A DNA stretch of 64,000 nt from Mucilaginibacter sp. JRF (GTDB lineage: Bacteria; Bacteroidota; Bacteroidia; Sphingobacteriales; Sphingobacteriaceae). The translations under genes and the position numbers were made by a program. Of this stretch, positions 1 through 8,556 are shown piece by piece; position 1 is the first letter of the stretch; every line of letters starts with the position of its first letter. Location of the stretch: the NCBI RefSeq assembly GCF_015223065.1, contig NZ_JADFBY010000009.1, positions 124,001-188,000 on the forward strand. The letters run 5' to 3'. Under the pieces are notes generated by a model. The model ran no database searches. It was not told where the DNA came from and worked only from the letters and a program-made list of their open reading frames with translations.

Positions 1-73
1 ATCTACCGGGATGGATATTGCCCGCTTAGAAGATGGCAAGATCAAATCACTTTACGTTTTTCTTGAAAGCTGA
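1..73 (+). CDS. C-terminal end of a SnoaL-like (NTF2-fold) protein, partial
   Basis: The window opens inside a reading frame (codons from base 2) that ends in TGA at 71-73. The 23 visible residues include RLEDGKIKSLYVFLES, the usual final beta-strand pattern of SnoaL-like/NTF2-fold proteins (R-x-x-D/E-G-K-I). The next gene belongs to the same fold class, so tandem SnoaL-like genes are likely. Specific function cannot be read from this fragment. Confidence 0.6.
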   Translation, partial: STGMDIARLEDGKIKSLYVFLES

Positions 74-130
74 TTAATCACAATAAAACCAATTAATAAA
101 TAAACATTCAACCTAATTCGAGATAAACAA

Positions 131-520
131 ATGACCAATAAAGAAATAGTGGAACAGGCAATGAAAGCCTTTTTTGTTGACCGTGACCACAACGCCATTG
201 AACGTTACTGGCACAAAGATTACGTGCAGCATAACCCATCAATGATCAACGGGCATCAGGGTTTGAGAGATATCCTGAAAAACAGTATTGATACCGGCTT
301 CCAATGGATTCCCGGTATTTTTGTAGAAATTAATAACCTCGTTATATCGCATAGCCGGGTTCAAGGCTGGGGGCCAACACCGCTTATTGTGGTTGATATT
401 TTCAGGTTTGAGGACGGAAAGATTGCGGAACACTGGGATGTGGTACAGGAAGAAGTACCCACCTCAAAAACCGCCAGCGGTAACCCCATGACATCATTTA
501 ACTATAACGCTGAGGTATGA
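131..520 (+). CDS. SnoaL-like NTF2-fold protein
   Basis: A 129-residue cytosolic protein of the size of single-domain SnoaL-like proteins. The pattern IVEQAMKAFF, then YWHKDYVQHNP, then FEDGKIAEHWDVVQE is typical of the group described as predicted SnoaL-like aldol-condensation-catalysing enzymes (cone-shaped alpha+beta barrel, small hydrophobic ligand). No signal peptide is present. The stop codon overlaps the next start (ATGA), so translation of the MoaF-like partner is probably coupled. Neighbours are small oxidoreductase and hydrolase genes on the same strand, suggesting modification or detoxification of a small molecule. The actual substrate is unknown. Confidence 0.75.
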   Translation: MTNKEIVEQAMKAFFVDRDHNAIERYWHKDYVQHNPSMINGHQGLRDILKNSIDTGFQWIPGIFVEINNLVISHSRVQGWGPTPLIVVDIFRFEDGKIAEHWDVVQEEVPTSKTASGNPMTSFNYNAEV

Positions 521-831
521 TGAATAATTTAATTGGCAACAAGTTCCTGGCTGATTTGGGAGCGTTCAAGGCTGAGCTTTACTTTGAGTCGGAGCAATCA
601 TTGATATTCAAGATTATAGAAGGCGGTGGGCCGGGCGAACCGGGGCATACCGAAAAGGTACAGATCACCATAGCCGAGGTACGCCCGCGAGTATACATGG
701 TTGCATGGAAAGAAGCCACGGGAGCAACAGTTACCCATGTTGAAGATCATGAAAACGGCATCCTCTACAGCAATGCCACCTTGCCTGATGGTAGCTTTTA
801 CCCGATGAAAGGGACTATCAGCCCATTGTAA
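517..831 (+). CDS. Small MoaF-like domain protein
   Basis: A 104-residue protein overlapping the upstream SnoaL-like gene by 4 bases. It has no signal peptide or membrane segment and alternates short beta-strand-like stretches (AELYFES, SLIFKIIEG, VQITIAEVRPRVYMVAWKE, ILYSNATLPDG). The segment AEVRPRVYMVAWKE followed by an acidic HVEDHENG resembles the lipocalin-like core of MoaF-related proteins. MoaF-type domains are thought to bind small molecules; none is named here. The assignment rests on remembered pattern only, so the family call is moderate and the function unknown. Confidence 0.5.
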   Translation: MMNNLIGNKFLADLGAFKAELYFESEQSLIFKIIEGGGPGEPGHTEKVQITIAEVRPRVYMVAWKEATGATVTHVEDHENGILYSNATLPDGSFYPMKGTISPL

Positions 832-926
832 AAACCACATAATAACAACACAAAAACTAAATATTCAATGTAGTTATTTCGGATACAACACCACTGAATT
901 ATCTACTAAAAAACAAGGGACATAAT

Positions 927-1964
927 ATGGAAATAGGTATAGATAGTTTTGCCTCGGCAATGTATGGAAGCAAGGAGCTGAGCAGCGAAAACGCTATGGA
1001 GCAGCTACTGGCCAGAATTGTTACCGCCGATAAGGCCGGACTAGATATATTCGGCATAGGCGAACATCATAAAAAGGAGTTTCTGGATTCTGTACCGGCC
1101 GTGATATTGGCGGCAGCGGCAGCACGTACTAAAAATATTCGTTTAACGAGTGCTGTAACGGTACTCAGCACTTCAGATCCTGTACGTGTTTTTCAGAATT
1201 TCGCTACGCTGGATATCATTTCAAAAGGGCGTGCAGAAGTAGTGGTTGGCCGTGGTTCGGCCATTGAGGCCTATCCGTTGTTTGGTTTTAACCTGAATGA
1301 TTATGATGCCTTGTTTAAGGAGAAATTGAAGTTATTACTCCAGATACGGGATGAAGAATTTGTTACCTGGTCGGGTAAGTTCAGGCCAGCTATGCAAGAT
1401 CAGCCTGTTTATCCTCGCCCTATACAGCAAAAGTTACCAGTATGGGTAGGCGTGGGCGGTACACCGCAGTCATTTGTACGGGCAGGTATGCTGGGCTTAC
1501 CCTTAATGGTGGCCGTTATAGGCGGCGAAACAGAACAATTTGCTCCATTGGTTGATCTGTACCGAAAATCAGGATTAGAAGCCGGTTTTACTCTTGATCA
1601 GTTAAAGGTTGGGTTGCATTCGCCGGGTTTTGTGTGGGAGGATGATCATTCTGCCGTTGAAGTTTACTATTCGGGTTACGCCGAGCTATGGACCAAAGCC
1701 GGTAAAGAACGCGGCTGGCCGCCGGTAACCCGCAGGGGCTTTGATGCGCAGATAGCACCAAAGGGCGCGCTTGTAGTAGGCGGACCTGAAACTGTTGCCG
1801 AAAAGCTTATTCGCCATAGCGAAGCCCTGGGCGGGGTAGACCGTTTTACATTCCAGATGGATAATGCAGGGCTTACTCATGAACAACTTACCCGGTCTAT
1901 TGAATTGATAGGCAGTAGGGTTATTCCACTGGTGAGGCAAAACTCGCCTAAACAGGTTTCGTAA
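927..1964 (+). CDS. LLM-class flavin-dependent oxidoreductase (luciferase-like monooxygenase)
   Basis: A 345-residue protein with the bacterial luciferase-like TIM-barrel pattern throughout: GLDIFGIGEHHKKEF near residue 40, RTKNIRLTSAVTVLSTSDPVRVFQ near residues 67-90, then ISKGRAEVVVGRGS. These segments form the FMN (F420 in some relatives) pocket. The later PVWVGVGGTPQSFVRAGMLGLPL and PETVAEKLIRH also fit. Family members oxygenate small organic molecules using reduced flavin from a separate reductase; no reductase is visible nearby. It lies in a same-strand group with pirin and a serine hydrolase, consistent with oxidative catabolism or stress response. The exact substrate is not predictable. 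Confidence 0.85.
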   Translation: MEIGIDSFASAMYGSKELSSENAMEQLLARIVTADKAGLDIFGIGEHHKKEFLDSVPAVILAAAAARTKNIRLTSAVTVLSTSDPVRVFQNFATLDIISKGRAEVVVGRGSAIEAYPLFGFNLNDYDALFKEKLKLLLQIRDEEFVTWSGKFRPAMQDQPVYPRPIQQKLPVWVGVGGTPQSFVRAGMLGLPLMVAVIGGETEQFAPLVDLYRKSGLEAGFTLDQLKVGLHSPGFVWEDDHSAVEVYYSGYAELWTKAGKERGWPPVTRRGFDAQIAPKGALVVGGPETVAEKLIRHSEALGGVDRFTFQMDNAGLTHEQLTRSIELIGSRVIPLVRQNSPKQVS

Positions 1965-2001
1965 CAACAAGACATTAAGCCATTCACAATTACAATATAA
2001 C

Positions 2002-2883
2002 ATGAAAAAGAAAAGCAGTTTTTCTACCCGCGGACAAAGGGCTGATATTGGCGACATGGTAATATACCGCATACTGCCTAACCGCTATGCCGACGCGGTA
2101 GGGCCTATAGTTTTTTTAGATCACATAGTGCCGAACAAACAAACCACGATCAACAAAGAAGGAACCGGCGCCCACCCGCACCGCGGTATTGCCACATTAA
2201 CCTATATACTGAATGGCGAGGGCGAGCATTTTGATAGCGCGGGCAATTATGGTAAGATACATTCGGGTGGTGTACAATGGATGAAGGCCGGTAATGGTAT
2301 TATTCATGATGAAACACTGAACAGTGACTCAAAAACCGATTCGGAACTGGTGCATGGCTTTCAATTCTGGATCAATCTGCCCTCAAATATTAAAGCCGAA
2401 GCCCCGGCATATTTATCGGTAGAGGGTAACGCGGTTCCATTTAAAACATTATCTGAAAACAAAGGATGGATCAAGGTGATACTGGGTGGATTTGAAGATT
2501 TGAACTCAGTTATTCCGAATTATTCCGAGCAGTTTCTTTATCACATACACCTGGAAGCCGGCGCCCAATTTGAAATTGAACTTGCCGATAAGCTGGAAGT
2601 GGCGGCCTATTTACCAACGCTACCAGCCTCAATAAACGATGAAAAGTTCAATGGTGGTGAGTTTATCGAATTTGACAGAAAAGAGGGTAGCGTTGAACTG
2701 ACAAACACCAATGGCGAAGCCTGTGATATTCTATTATTCGGCGGGGAGAATTATAACGAGCCTATCGAAGCTGAAGGTCCATTTGTGATGAATTCAAAGC
2801 TGGATATAGCGAATGCCTACCGCGATTATTACAATGGCGATTACGGCAAGATAGATTATGAAAAACAACGTGTTAAAGTATAA
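2002..2883 (+). CDS. Pirin family protein (bicupin)
   Basis: A 293-residue protein with the complete pirin architecture. The N-terminal cupin carries the iron ligands in the expected order: GAHPHRG (His58 and His60) and GIIHDE (His102 and Glu104). The segment MKAGNGIIHDE is the hallmark. A C-terminal pirin domain with DILLFGGENYNEPIEAEGPFVMNS follows. Bacterial pirins are cytosolic; some act as quercetin dioxygenases and others as redox-dependent regulatory partners. All metal ligands are intact, so it should bind iron. It sits between the flavin oxidoreductase and the alpha/beta hydrolase. Confidence 0.92.
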   Translation: MKKKSSFSTRGQRADIGDMVIYRILPNRYADAVGPIVFLDHIVPNKQTTINKEGTGAHPHRGIATLTYILNGEGEHFDSAGNYGKIHSGGVQWMKAGNGIIHDETLNSDSKTDSELVHGFQFWINLPSNIKAEAPAYLSVEGNAVPFKTLSENKGWIKVILGGFEDLNSVIPNYSEQFLYHIHLEAGAQFEIELADKLEVAAYLPTLPASINDEKFNGGEFIEFDRKEGSVELTNTNGEACDILLFGGENYNEPIEAEGPFVMNSKLDIANAYRDYYNGDYGKIDYEKQRVKV

Positions 2884-2957
2884 TTAAAATCTGTGCAATA
2901 GCATTATCTTTATATGTAAAATTATCTTTCAACTTAACAACTTACCAAACACCAATC

Positions 2958-3776
2958 ATGAAAATCACAGTAAAAGACGGAACCGAAATTTATTACAAAG
3001 ACTGGGGTACAGGGCAACCACTTGTATTTCACCATGGCTGGCCATTATCAGGCGACGATTGGGACGCGCAGATGATGTTCTTTGTAGAAAAAGGCTACCG
3101 TGTCATCGCGCATGATCGCCGTGGCCACGGCCGTTCAACCCAAACATCTGAGGGCAATAATATGGATACCTATGCCGAGGATGTAAAACAACTGATGGAG
3201 GCGCTTGATATTAAAGATGCTGTTCATATCGGCCACTCAACAGGTGGGGGCGAGGTGATCAGGTATGTGGCTAAGCACGGTAAGGGTCGTGTTGCTAAGG
3301 CTATACTTATCAGCGCTGTTACACCTATAATGGTTAAGAATGATAACAATCCCAACGGTATACCATTGTCGGTTTTTGATGAGATACGTGAAAATACGGC
3401 AACAAACCGTCCGCAATATTTTCAGGATTTTACCATGCCGTTTTTTGGTTATAACCGTGAGGGTGCAAAAATTTCGCAAGGCGTACGCGATAACTGGTGG
3501 CGCCAGGGCATGATGGGCGGCATCAAAGCTCATTATGATTGTGTAAAGGCATTCTCAGAAACTGATTTTACCGAGGATTTAAAGAACGCCGATGTGCCTG
3601 TATTGGTACTACACGGCGAAGATGACCAGATTGTGCCGTTTGAAACTACAGCGGTTGTAGCGGTAACCCTGCTTAAAAATGGTAAGCTGATATCGTACCC
3701 CGGCTTTCCGCATGGTATGCCAACTACGGAGGCGGCTACCATTAATGCCGATATTTTGAAGTTTATACAGGAATAA
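2958..3776 (+). CDS. Alpha/beta hydrolase, non-heme chloroperoxidase/arylesterase type
   Basis: A 272-residue alpha/beta hydrolase. The oxyanion region FHHGWPLSGDDW, the strand AHDRRGHGRS, and the nucleophile elbow GHSTGG (Ser94) are visible, with the acid Asp223 in HGEDDQIVPFE and the catalytic His252 in FPHGMP. This is the pattern of cofactor-free haloperoxidases, whose physiological role is usually ester or lactone hydrolysis. There is no signal peptide. It is the last gene of the same-strand group; a strong hairpin follows 14 bases after the stop codon. Confidence 0.9.
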   Translation: MKITVKDGTEIYYKDWGTGQPLVFHHGWPLSGDDWDAQMMFFVEKGYRVIAHDRRGHGRSTQTSEGNNMDTYAEDVKQLMEALDIKDAVHIGHSTGGGEVIRYVAKHGKGRVAKAILISAVTPIMVKNDNNPNGIPLSVFDEIRENTATNRPQYFQDFTMPFFGYNREGAKISQGVRDNWWRQGMMGGIKAHYDCVKAFSETDFTEDLKNADVPVLVLHGEDDQIVPFETTAVVAVTLLKNGKLISYPGFPHGMPTTEAATINADILKFIQE

Positions 3777-3790
3777 CCTGCATCTACCTA

Positions 3791-3836
3791 TATAAACAAG
3801 CAAGGGTGACAATAACGTCACCCTTGCTTGTTTATA
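3791..3836. terminator. Bidirectional terminator, 20-bp perfect stem
   Basis: Left arm 3791-3810 and right arm 3817-3836 are perfect inverted complements around a 6-base loop (AATAAC). The arms are AT-rich at the base and GC-rich near the loop. It lies between two convergent genes, the hydrolase ending at 3776 and the nucleoid-associated protein ending at 3856, so it can stop transcription in both directions. Confidence 0.9.
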
Positions 3837-3855
3837 AATTCTTTATAATGATATT

Positions 3856-4911
3856 TTACTGTTCTTCCTTAAAATAAACCTTATAGTAATTCATCGCCTT
3901 ATCATCATCAAAGCCCTTTTCAATCAACTCTTTATCGCCATGAATATAAATGTGAAAGTTACGATCGAGTTTCAATACGCTCTTGTATACACGAGCTTGC
4001 TTTTTTACGGCATTGGTTGATATTTCAAAGCTATCGGCAATCGGGGTTTCAAACTCCTCCTCGTATTGCTGCTTGTAGTTCTTGAACGATTCGATGGCTT
4101 GCTCATTACCGATCACCTCGCCGGTAAACTCATCCATATCAAAGGTTTCTTTTTCCTTAAAATACTTCATGCTGCGGTTCAGCAGGTCTATTTTGTCGGC
4201 CTTGCTCATCTCAAATTCATCGTCAAGCTTTTGGGTTACAAAGTTTTTGTAGATGCTGAGTGTGTTAGCGGTTTGGTTAAAGTTGTCGTTACGTATTTTG
4301 AGTTGCAGAAAATCGTCCTTCCAGTACACGGCAGCATCCTGGCTGTTGCCAGTTTTGTCGATCACAACTACTTTGTATCCATCCTCTTTAGCGGTATTAA
4401 AAATGAGGCAGCCTTTGTCGAGTTTGTTAATGTTAATGCCATTCTCCTCATAATCCATTTTGTAGCCGCCCTTATCGGGATAAACCTTCAGGTAAGTTTC
4501 CTTGTTCTCTGATTTAAATATGCCGATGGCATCTAGCAACTCGCCCTCTATCTGTACATTATTAAAAAAGCCCACATATACCTCGCCCGATTTTATTTTA
4601 GGGTGATTTGATACGCTGTATAAATGTTTAGCTATTAGTTGCGAAAGCTCATGAAAGCGCTCGTTATTCTCAAAAATCTGCGTAGCGAAGCTGAATATCT
4701 CGTTCAGGTTGATGTCGCTATGATGCATCAGGTGGTACACCTCGTTAGTTTTTTCAAACGGGGTTAAAAAGTACTGCATTAGCAGGCGCGGTATCATCTC
4801 GTCCTTCAGGTCAAGCGGCTCATCAGACAGGGAATACATTTCATCCTGCGACTGATTGCCTACGTGGTGGACGGAGAGGGTATCTAAAAAAGCTTCGAAA
4901 GAGGTAACCAT
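3856..4911 (-). CDS. Nucleoid-associated protein (NdpA/YejK, 37-kDa family)
   Basis: The open frame extends upstream to 5157, but that extension runs through mnmE and has no family character. The ATG at 4911, giving MVTSFEAFLDTLSVHHVGNQ, fits the family start and yields 351 residues, close to the usual length. The pattern DEPLDLKDEMIPRLLMQYFL near residues 24-43 and the strand set VYVGFFNNVQIEGELLDAIGIFKSE are typical of nucleoid-associated proteins that bind double-stranded DNA. Transcription is away from mnmE: the two coding regions are divergent with about 94 bp between them. No regulatory site is obvious. Confidence 0.8.
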   Translation of the reverse strand: MVTSFEAFLDTLSVHHVGNQSQDEMYSLSDEPLDLKDEMIPRLLMQYFLTPFEKTNEVYHLMHHSDINLNEIFSFATQIFENNERFHELSQLIAKHLYSVSNHPKIKSGEVYVGFFNNVQIEGELLDAIGIFKSENKETYLKVYPDKGGYKMDYEENGININKLDKGCLIFNTAKEDGYKVVVIDKTGNSQDAAVYWKDDFLQLKIRNDNFNQTANTLSIYKNFVTQKLDDEFEMSKADKIDLLNRSMKYFKEKETFDMDEFTGEVIGNEQAIESFKNYKQQYEEEFETPIADSFEISTNAVKKQARVYKSVLKLDRNFHIYIHGDKELIEKGFDDDKAMNYYKVYFKEEQ

Positions 4912-5005
4912 ATTGTGGGCAAAGATGAGGTTTTTTTCGGGATGACATGCGCCTGATGCTTCATTGTTGAAAGTTGACGATTTATACCGACCTTTGCCGC
5001 AAAGT

Positions 5006-6367
5006 ATGATACTACACGAAGATACCATTGTTGCACTTGCCACACCAAACGGTGTTGGTGCCATCGGCGTTATCCGCCTTTCAGGTCCGCAAGCCATAAC
5101 TATTGCCAACAGCGTATTTAAGGGTAAGGATCTGACCAAACAGGCATCGCACACCATACATTTTGGCCATGTTGCCGATGGTGAGGTGCTGCTGGATGAA
5201 GTGCTGATGTCGTTATTCGTGGCGCCACGTTCGTATACGCGGGAGAACGTGGTGGAGATATCATGTCACGGTTCAACCTATATTTTGGAGAGTATCATCC
5301 GTTTACTAATAAAACAAGGTGCCAGAGCCGCCAAGCCGGGAGAATTCACTCTGAGAGCCTTCCTGAACGGTCAGCTCGACCTGTCACAAGCCGAAGCCGT
5401 GGCCGACCTGATCGCCGCGAATTCAAAGGCATCGCAGCAAGTGGCCTTACAGCAACTGCGGGGAGGCTTTAGTAATCAGTTAACATCGCTGCGTGAGCAA
5501 CTGGTTCAGTTTGCCTCGCTGGTTGAGTTGGAACTCGATTTTTCGGAAGAAGATGTAGAGTTCGCCAACCGCGATCAGCTAAAGCAACTGGTGGTTGATA
5601 CCATGCGGGTGATCGGTGGATTGATCAAATCTTTTGAATTGGGTAATGCCATTAAACAGGGCGTGAACACAGTTATAGCAGGTAGACCCAATGCCGGTAA
5701 ATCAACCCTGTTGAATGCCTTGTTGAATGAGGAACGTGCTATTGTTAGCCATATTGCCGGTACCACGCGCGATACTATTGAGGAGGTGCTTAATATAAAA
5801 GGTATCAATTTCAGGCTGATAGATACCGCCGGCATACGCGAGGCTACCGACGCTATTGAGCAGATAGGAGTGGAGCGGACAATGGAAAAAATCAACCAAT
5901 CGGCCCTGATCATTTACGTGTACGATGCCGCGCAGATAACGGTCGAAGAACTCGACGCGGATATTGAAAAGCTGCACCGCCCCGGGGTGAACCTGTTGTT
6001 GGTAGCTAATAAAATAGACCTGCTAACGGAAGATCAATTCAACGCCCTGCCAGCCGAAGCCATACAAGTATCAGCCCAACAAAAACAACATATCGACGAG
6101 CTGAAAGATAAAATATACTATGCCGCCATTAAAGAACAACTAACCGGCAGCGAAACCCTGGTAACCAATATCCGCCACCTCGAAGCCCTCCAAAAAACCG
6201 AAGAAGCCCTAAACCGTGTACTCAACGGCATCGACGGCTATATCACCTCCGACTTTTTAGCCATGGACATCAAACAAGCCCTGCACTACTTAGGCGAAAT
6301 AACCGGAACGGTAACTACTGATGATCTGTTGGATAATATATTTAGTAAATTCTGTATCGGGAAGTAG
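5006..6367 (+). CDS. mnmE: tRNA modification GTPase MnmE (TrmE)
   Basis: With MnmG it installs the carboxymethylaminomethyl group on wobble uridine of certain tRNAs, using GTP and folate. The start chosen is the ATG at 5006 (453 residues); a longer TTG start at 4964 adds 14 residues without family character. The N-terminal folate-binding domain begins DTIVALATPNGVGAIGVIRLSG. The inserted G domain has G1 GRPNAGKS (226-233), G2 GTTRD (252-256), G3 DTAG (273-276) and G4 NKID (335-338). The final CIGK carries the conserved C-terminal cysteine. All expected catalytic elements are present. Confidence 0.97.
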   Translation: MILHEDTIVALATPNGVGAIGVIRLSGPQAITIANSVFKGKDLTKQASHTIHFGHVADGEVLLDEVLMSLFVAPRSYTRENVVEISCHGSTYILESIIRLLIKQGARAAKPGEFTLRAFLNGQLDLSQAEAVADLIAANSKASQQVALQQLRGGFSNQLTSLREQLVQFASLVELELDFSEEDVEFANRDQLKQLVVDTMRVIGGLIKSFELGNAIKQGVNTVIAGRPNAGKSTLLNALLNEERAIVSHIAGTTRDTIEEVLNIKGINFRLIDTAGIREATDAIEQIGVERTMEKINQSALIIYVYDAAQITVEELDADIEKLHRPGVNLLLVANKIDLLTEDQFNALPAEAIQVSAQQKQHIDELKDKIYYAAIKEQLTGSETLVTNIRHLEALQKTEEALNRVLNGIDGYITSDFLAMDIKQALHYLGEITGTVTTDDLLDNIFSKFCIGK

Positions 6368-6554
6368 AAATCGCTATTTTTTATTTCTTAAATGACATGT
6401 TATCAGGTGGTTGGAAATAAAAACCAATCAGTATTTTTTTGCTTTTTATTACTATTAAAAATTGATACCTATATACTTAAGTTTATTTCAAAAGGAAAGG
6501 AAGAGTTTTTAAGGTTATAAAAAAACAGCAACATTAAATCCTGGCTAACTTGCC

Positions 6555-8159
6555 TTAAGCCGTTATCCTAATATTCATAATGCTCTGCTCAAAATCATTG
6601 CCTTGTACTAATGCTTTAGCCTTTACACGTACTTTATAACTGTAAACAGTACTTTCGCTATAGCCCAATATTTTGGCTACGGTTGGTAATTCGTTAATAC
6701 CCAAACGCATCAGTGCGAATATACGTAAGGTTGGGTTGAGCGTTTCGCTGCGTTTAGGCCATATCTGATCTTCTTTACTAAGTAGGTTATTAAATGAGCT
6801 GATAAAGTTGGGGAATATCTTTATAAAGCCACTGTCGAGCGTTTCGTAAAGACTTTCCTTTTCTTTATCGATATGTAAGCTATCAAGTATAGGTTTAATA
6901 TCATTGTATTTACCTGTTTTGATGTTATGGAGTGTTTTTCGCTTAACCCTGTCGAGCGTATCAATATAAGCGGAACATGTTTTCAGGAATAGCCCGATCA
7001 GTTCCTCTTTTATTCGGGACGACTCCCATAATTTCTCATTCATATTTCTGAGCTCGGTATTCTGGAATGATATAGTATGCTCATTTGCTTTAATTTGTGC
7101 CAGTTGCTTACGGTAGATGACCAAGAGAAAGAACAGTATGATCACAATGATCAGCACGATCAATACGCCGATCAGTAGCTTATCTTTTTCGTGTTGTTTT
7201 TCGGCTAATAACTTTGTTGCAACTATCGGTAAAAGTGACTGGATCTGTACTTCACGGCTACGTGCCCCGTAAAACTTCGCATTTGAAGCGGCCTCCTGCA
7301 TAAAAAAATAAGCTTCCTCGGTGCGGTTAATTTTATATAGTTCTTGGCCAAGCAAAAATACCGCCAGGGTTTCTTTCGTAGCCGAACGAATATCATGAAT
7401 TGCGCCAAGTGCCAAAAAGAATATCCTGTCCTCACCAGTGAAGGCAAAACTAAGCCGGGTGGCCACCATTGCTATGGCATGAGCCCCCAATTTATGCCCC
7501 ATAATGTATTTGTAATAATATTCAACAGTCAGTTTTTTGTCGCGAATATCCGGCGGCAAGAAAGCTTTATTAATGGTTCCTTCAAACTCACTAACCGGAG
7601 CGATTTTTACTGCATCATTAAGATCTTCTTTTGACCGTTGGCTGTAAAGCCTGGAGTAATGGTTGTCATTGTTATATTCCGCATTGCCTTCATATAACCG
7701 TGATCTTAATATCAGATAATCTGATTTTAAGCCGATCGGGAGCTCATCGGGTCTTAGTTCATCCATCACGTTAAACCCCTCTTTGTAAAAACCACAATTT
7801 AAAAATGTCCAGCCTAACAATATCTTACTTTTGATCAATTGCTGCCTGTTGTTCATTTTTTCAGCTATACCGATCATTTTATTGACATATACAAAGGCCG
7901 AGTCGAACTTATAAGCCCTATACATTTCAAATATTTGGTAATTCAGTTTAAACTGGGCAGGCAGGTTCTGATGATCGGGATGCCTTAAACGTTCTTTCAA
8001 ACAAATGATTTTGCTTTCAACCTGCATATCATAACGTTGTTTCAAGGTCAGTTCTTTTTTCAGCAAGGTCAGTAAACTGTCGGCCTTGATGCTGTTTGCT
8101 TTGCAGGCCATGTTAATCATCCCGCAAAACAGGATCATTAATAAAACATTCTTCTTCAT
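6555..8159 (-). CDS. Membrane-anchored DUF6377-type regulator with C-terminal helix-turn-helix
   Basis: A 534-residue protein: signal peptide (residues 1-19), a long alpha-helical, TPR-like region (25-320), one transmembrane helix (about 328-349), a coiled segment (350-385), and a C-terminal domain ending in a helix-turn-helix-like stretch (about 484-515, with LPTVAKILGYSESTVYSYKVRVKAKA). I recognise the layout as the Bacteroidota DUF6377 family: a periplasmic repeat sensor joined through the membrane to a cytosolic LuxR-like DNA-binding region. It is divergent from a SusC/SusD pair, so it probably senses a glycan and controls that locus. No kinase motifs are visible. Confidence 0.75.
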   Translation of the reverse strand: MKKNVLLMILFCGMINMACKANSIKADSLLTLLKKELTLKQRYDMQVESKIICLKERLRHPDHQNLPAQFKLNYQIFEMYRAYKFDSAFVYVNKMIGIAEKMNNRQQLIKSKILLGWTFLNCGFYKEGFNVMDELRPDELPIGLKSDYLILRSRLYEGNAEYNNDNHYSRLYSQRSKEDLNDAVKIAPVSEFEGTINKAFLPPDIRDKKLTVEYYYKYIMGHKLGAHAIAMVATRLSFAFTGEDRIFFLALGAIHDIRSATKETLAVFLLGQELYKINRTEEAYFFMQEAASNAKFYGARSREVQIQSLLPIVATKLLAEKQHEKDKLLIGVLIVLIIVIILFFLLVIYRKQLAQIKANEHTISFQNTELRNMNEKLWESSRIKEELIGLFLKTCSAYIDTLDRVKRKTLHNIKTGKYNDIKPILDSLHIDKEKESLYETLDSGFIKIFPNFISSFNNLLSKEDQIWPKRSETLNPTLRIFALMRLGINELPTVAKILGYSESTVYSYKVRVKAKALVQGNDFEQSIMNIRITA

Positions 8160-8556
8160 ATCAATTTGTTAGTATACCCAAACCGTTCATCGACAACATC
8201 GGGTGAAATAGAACACCGGCTGATCACATTCTTTATTAAAGTTTGTGGCGTGAGGTTTACTGGTAAATCATAGGTTTATCGAGGCTGAAAATATCCTATT
8301 TTGTTGAGAATAACAACTTTTGAGGCCGGTCTGAGTCTGGATTTTTAACCTTGATAAAAATCTCAATATTTTGATTTAAAGCAAGTTGTATGTTTAAAAA
8401 GATGGATTTTTTCGGTTGGGTTAAAATGTTCGTAAAAGCGATGTTCACACACAGTTACTTTGTCTTAGCGGTATCAATTACATAATGTGCCGTTAGCATC
8501 TGCCATCCTCAATGGCGCGATAGCTGTACCAAGTTGAAAACCAATTTTAAACCATT
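8160..8556. promoter_or_regulatory. 397-bp divergent intergenic region between regulator and susC-like gene
   Basis: This AT-rich stretch separates the divergent regulator and the SusC-like gene and should hold both promoters. I found no exact TAnnTTTG box for the plus-strand gene; TTACTTTG at about 8456-8463 is a near match about 95 bases before the start. A short inverted repeat, TTGTT/AACAA, lies near 8302-8317. No open frame of note is present. Confidence 0.45.

Noticed and set aside
4066..4512. 148-codon plus-strand frame within the nucleoid-associated protein gene
   Set aside because: Antisense shadow of a well-supported gene; hydrophobic, no start site or family pattern.
4912..5157. 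Upstream extension of the nucleoid-associated protein gene to 5157
   Set aside because: The extra 82 codons run antisense through the 5' part of mnmE and have no family character, while the ATG at 4911 gives the normal length.
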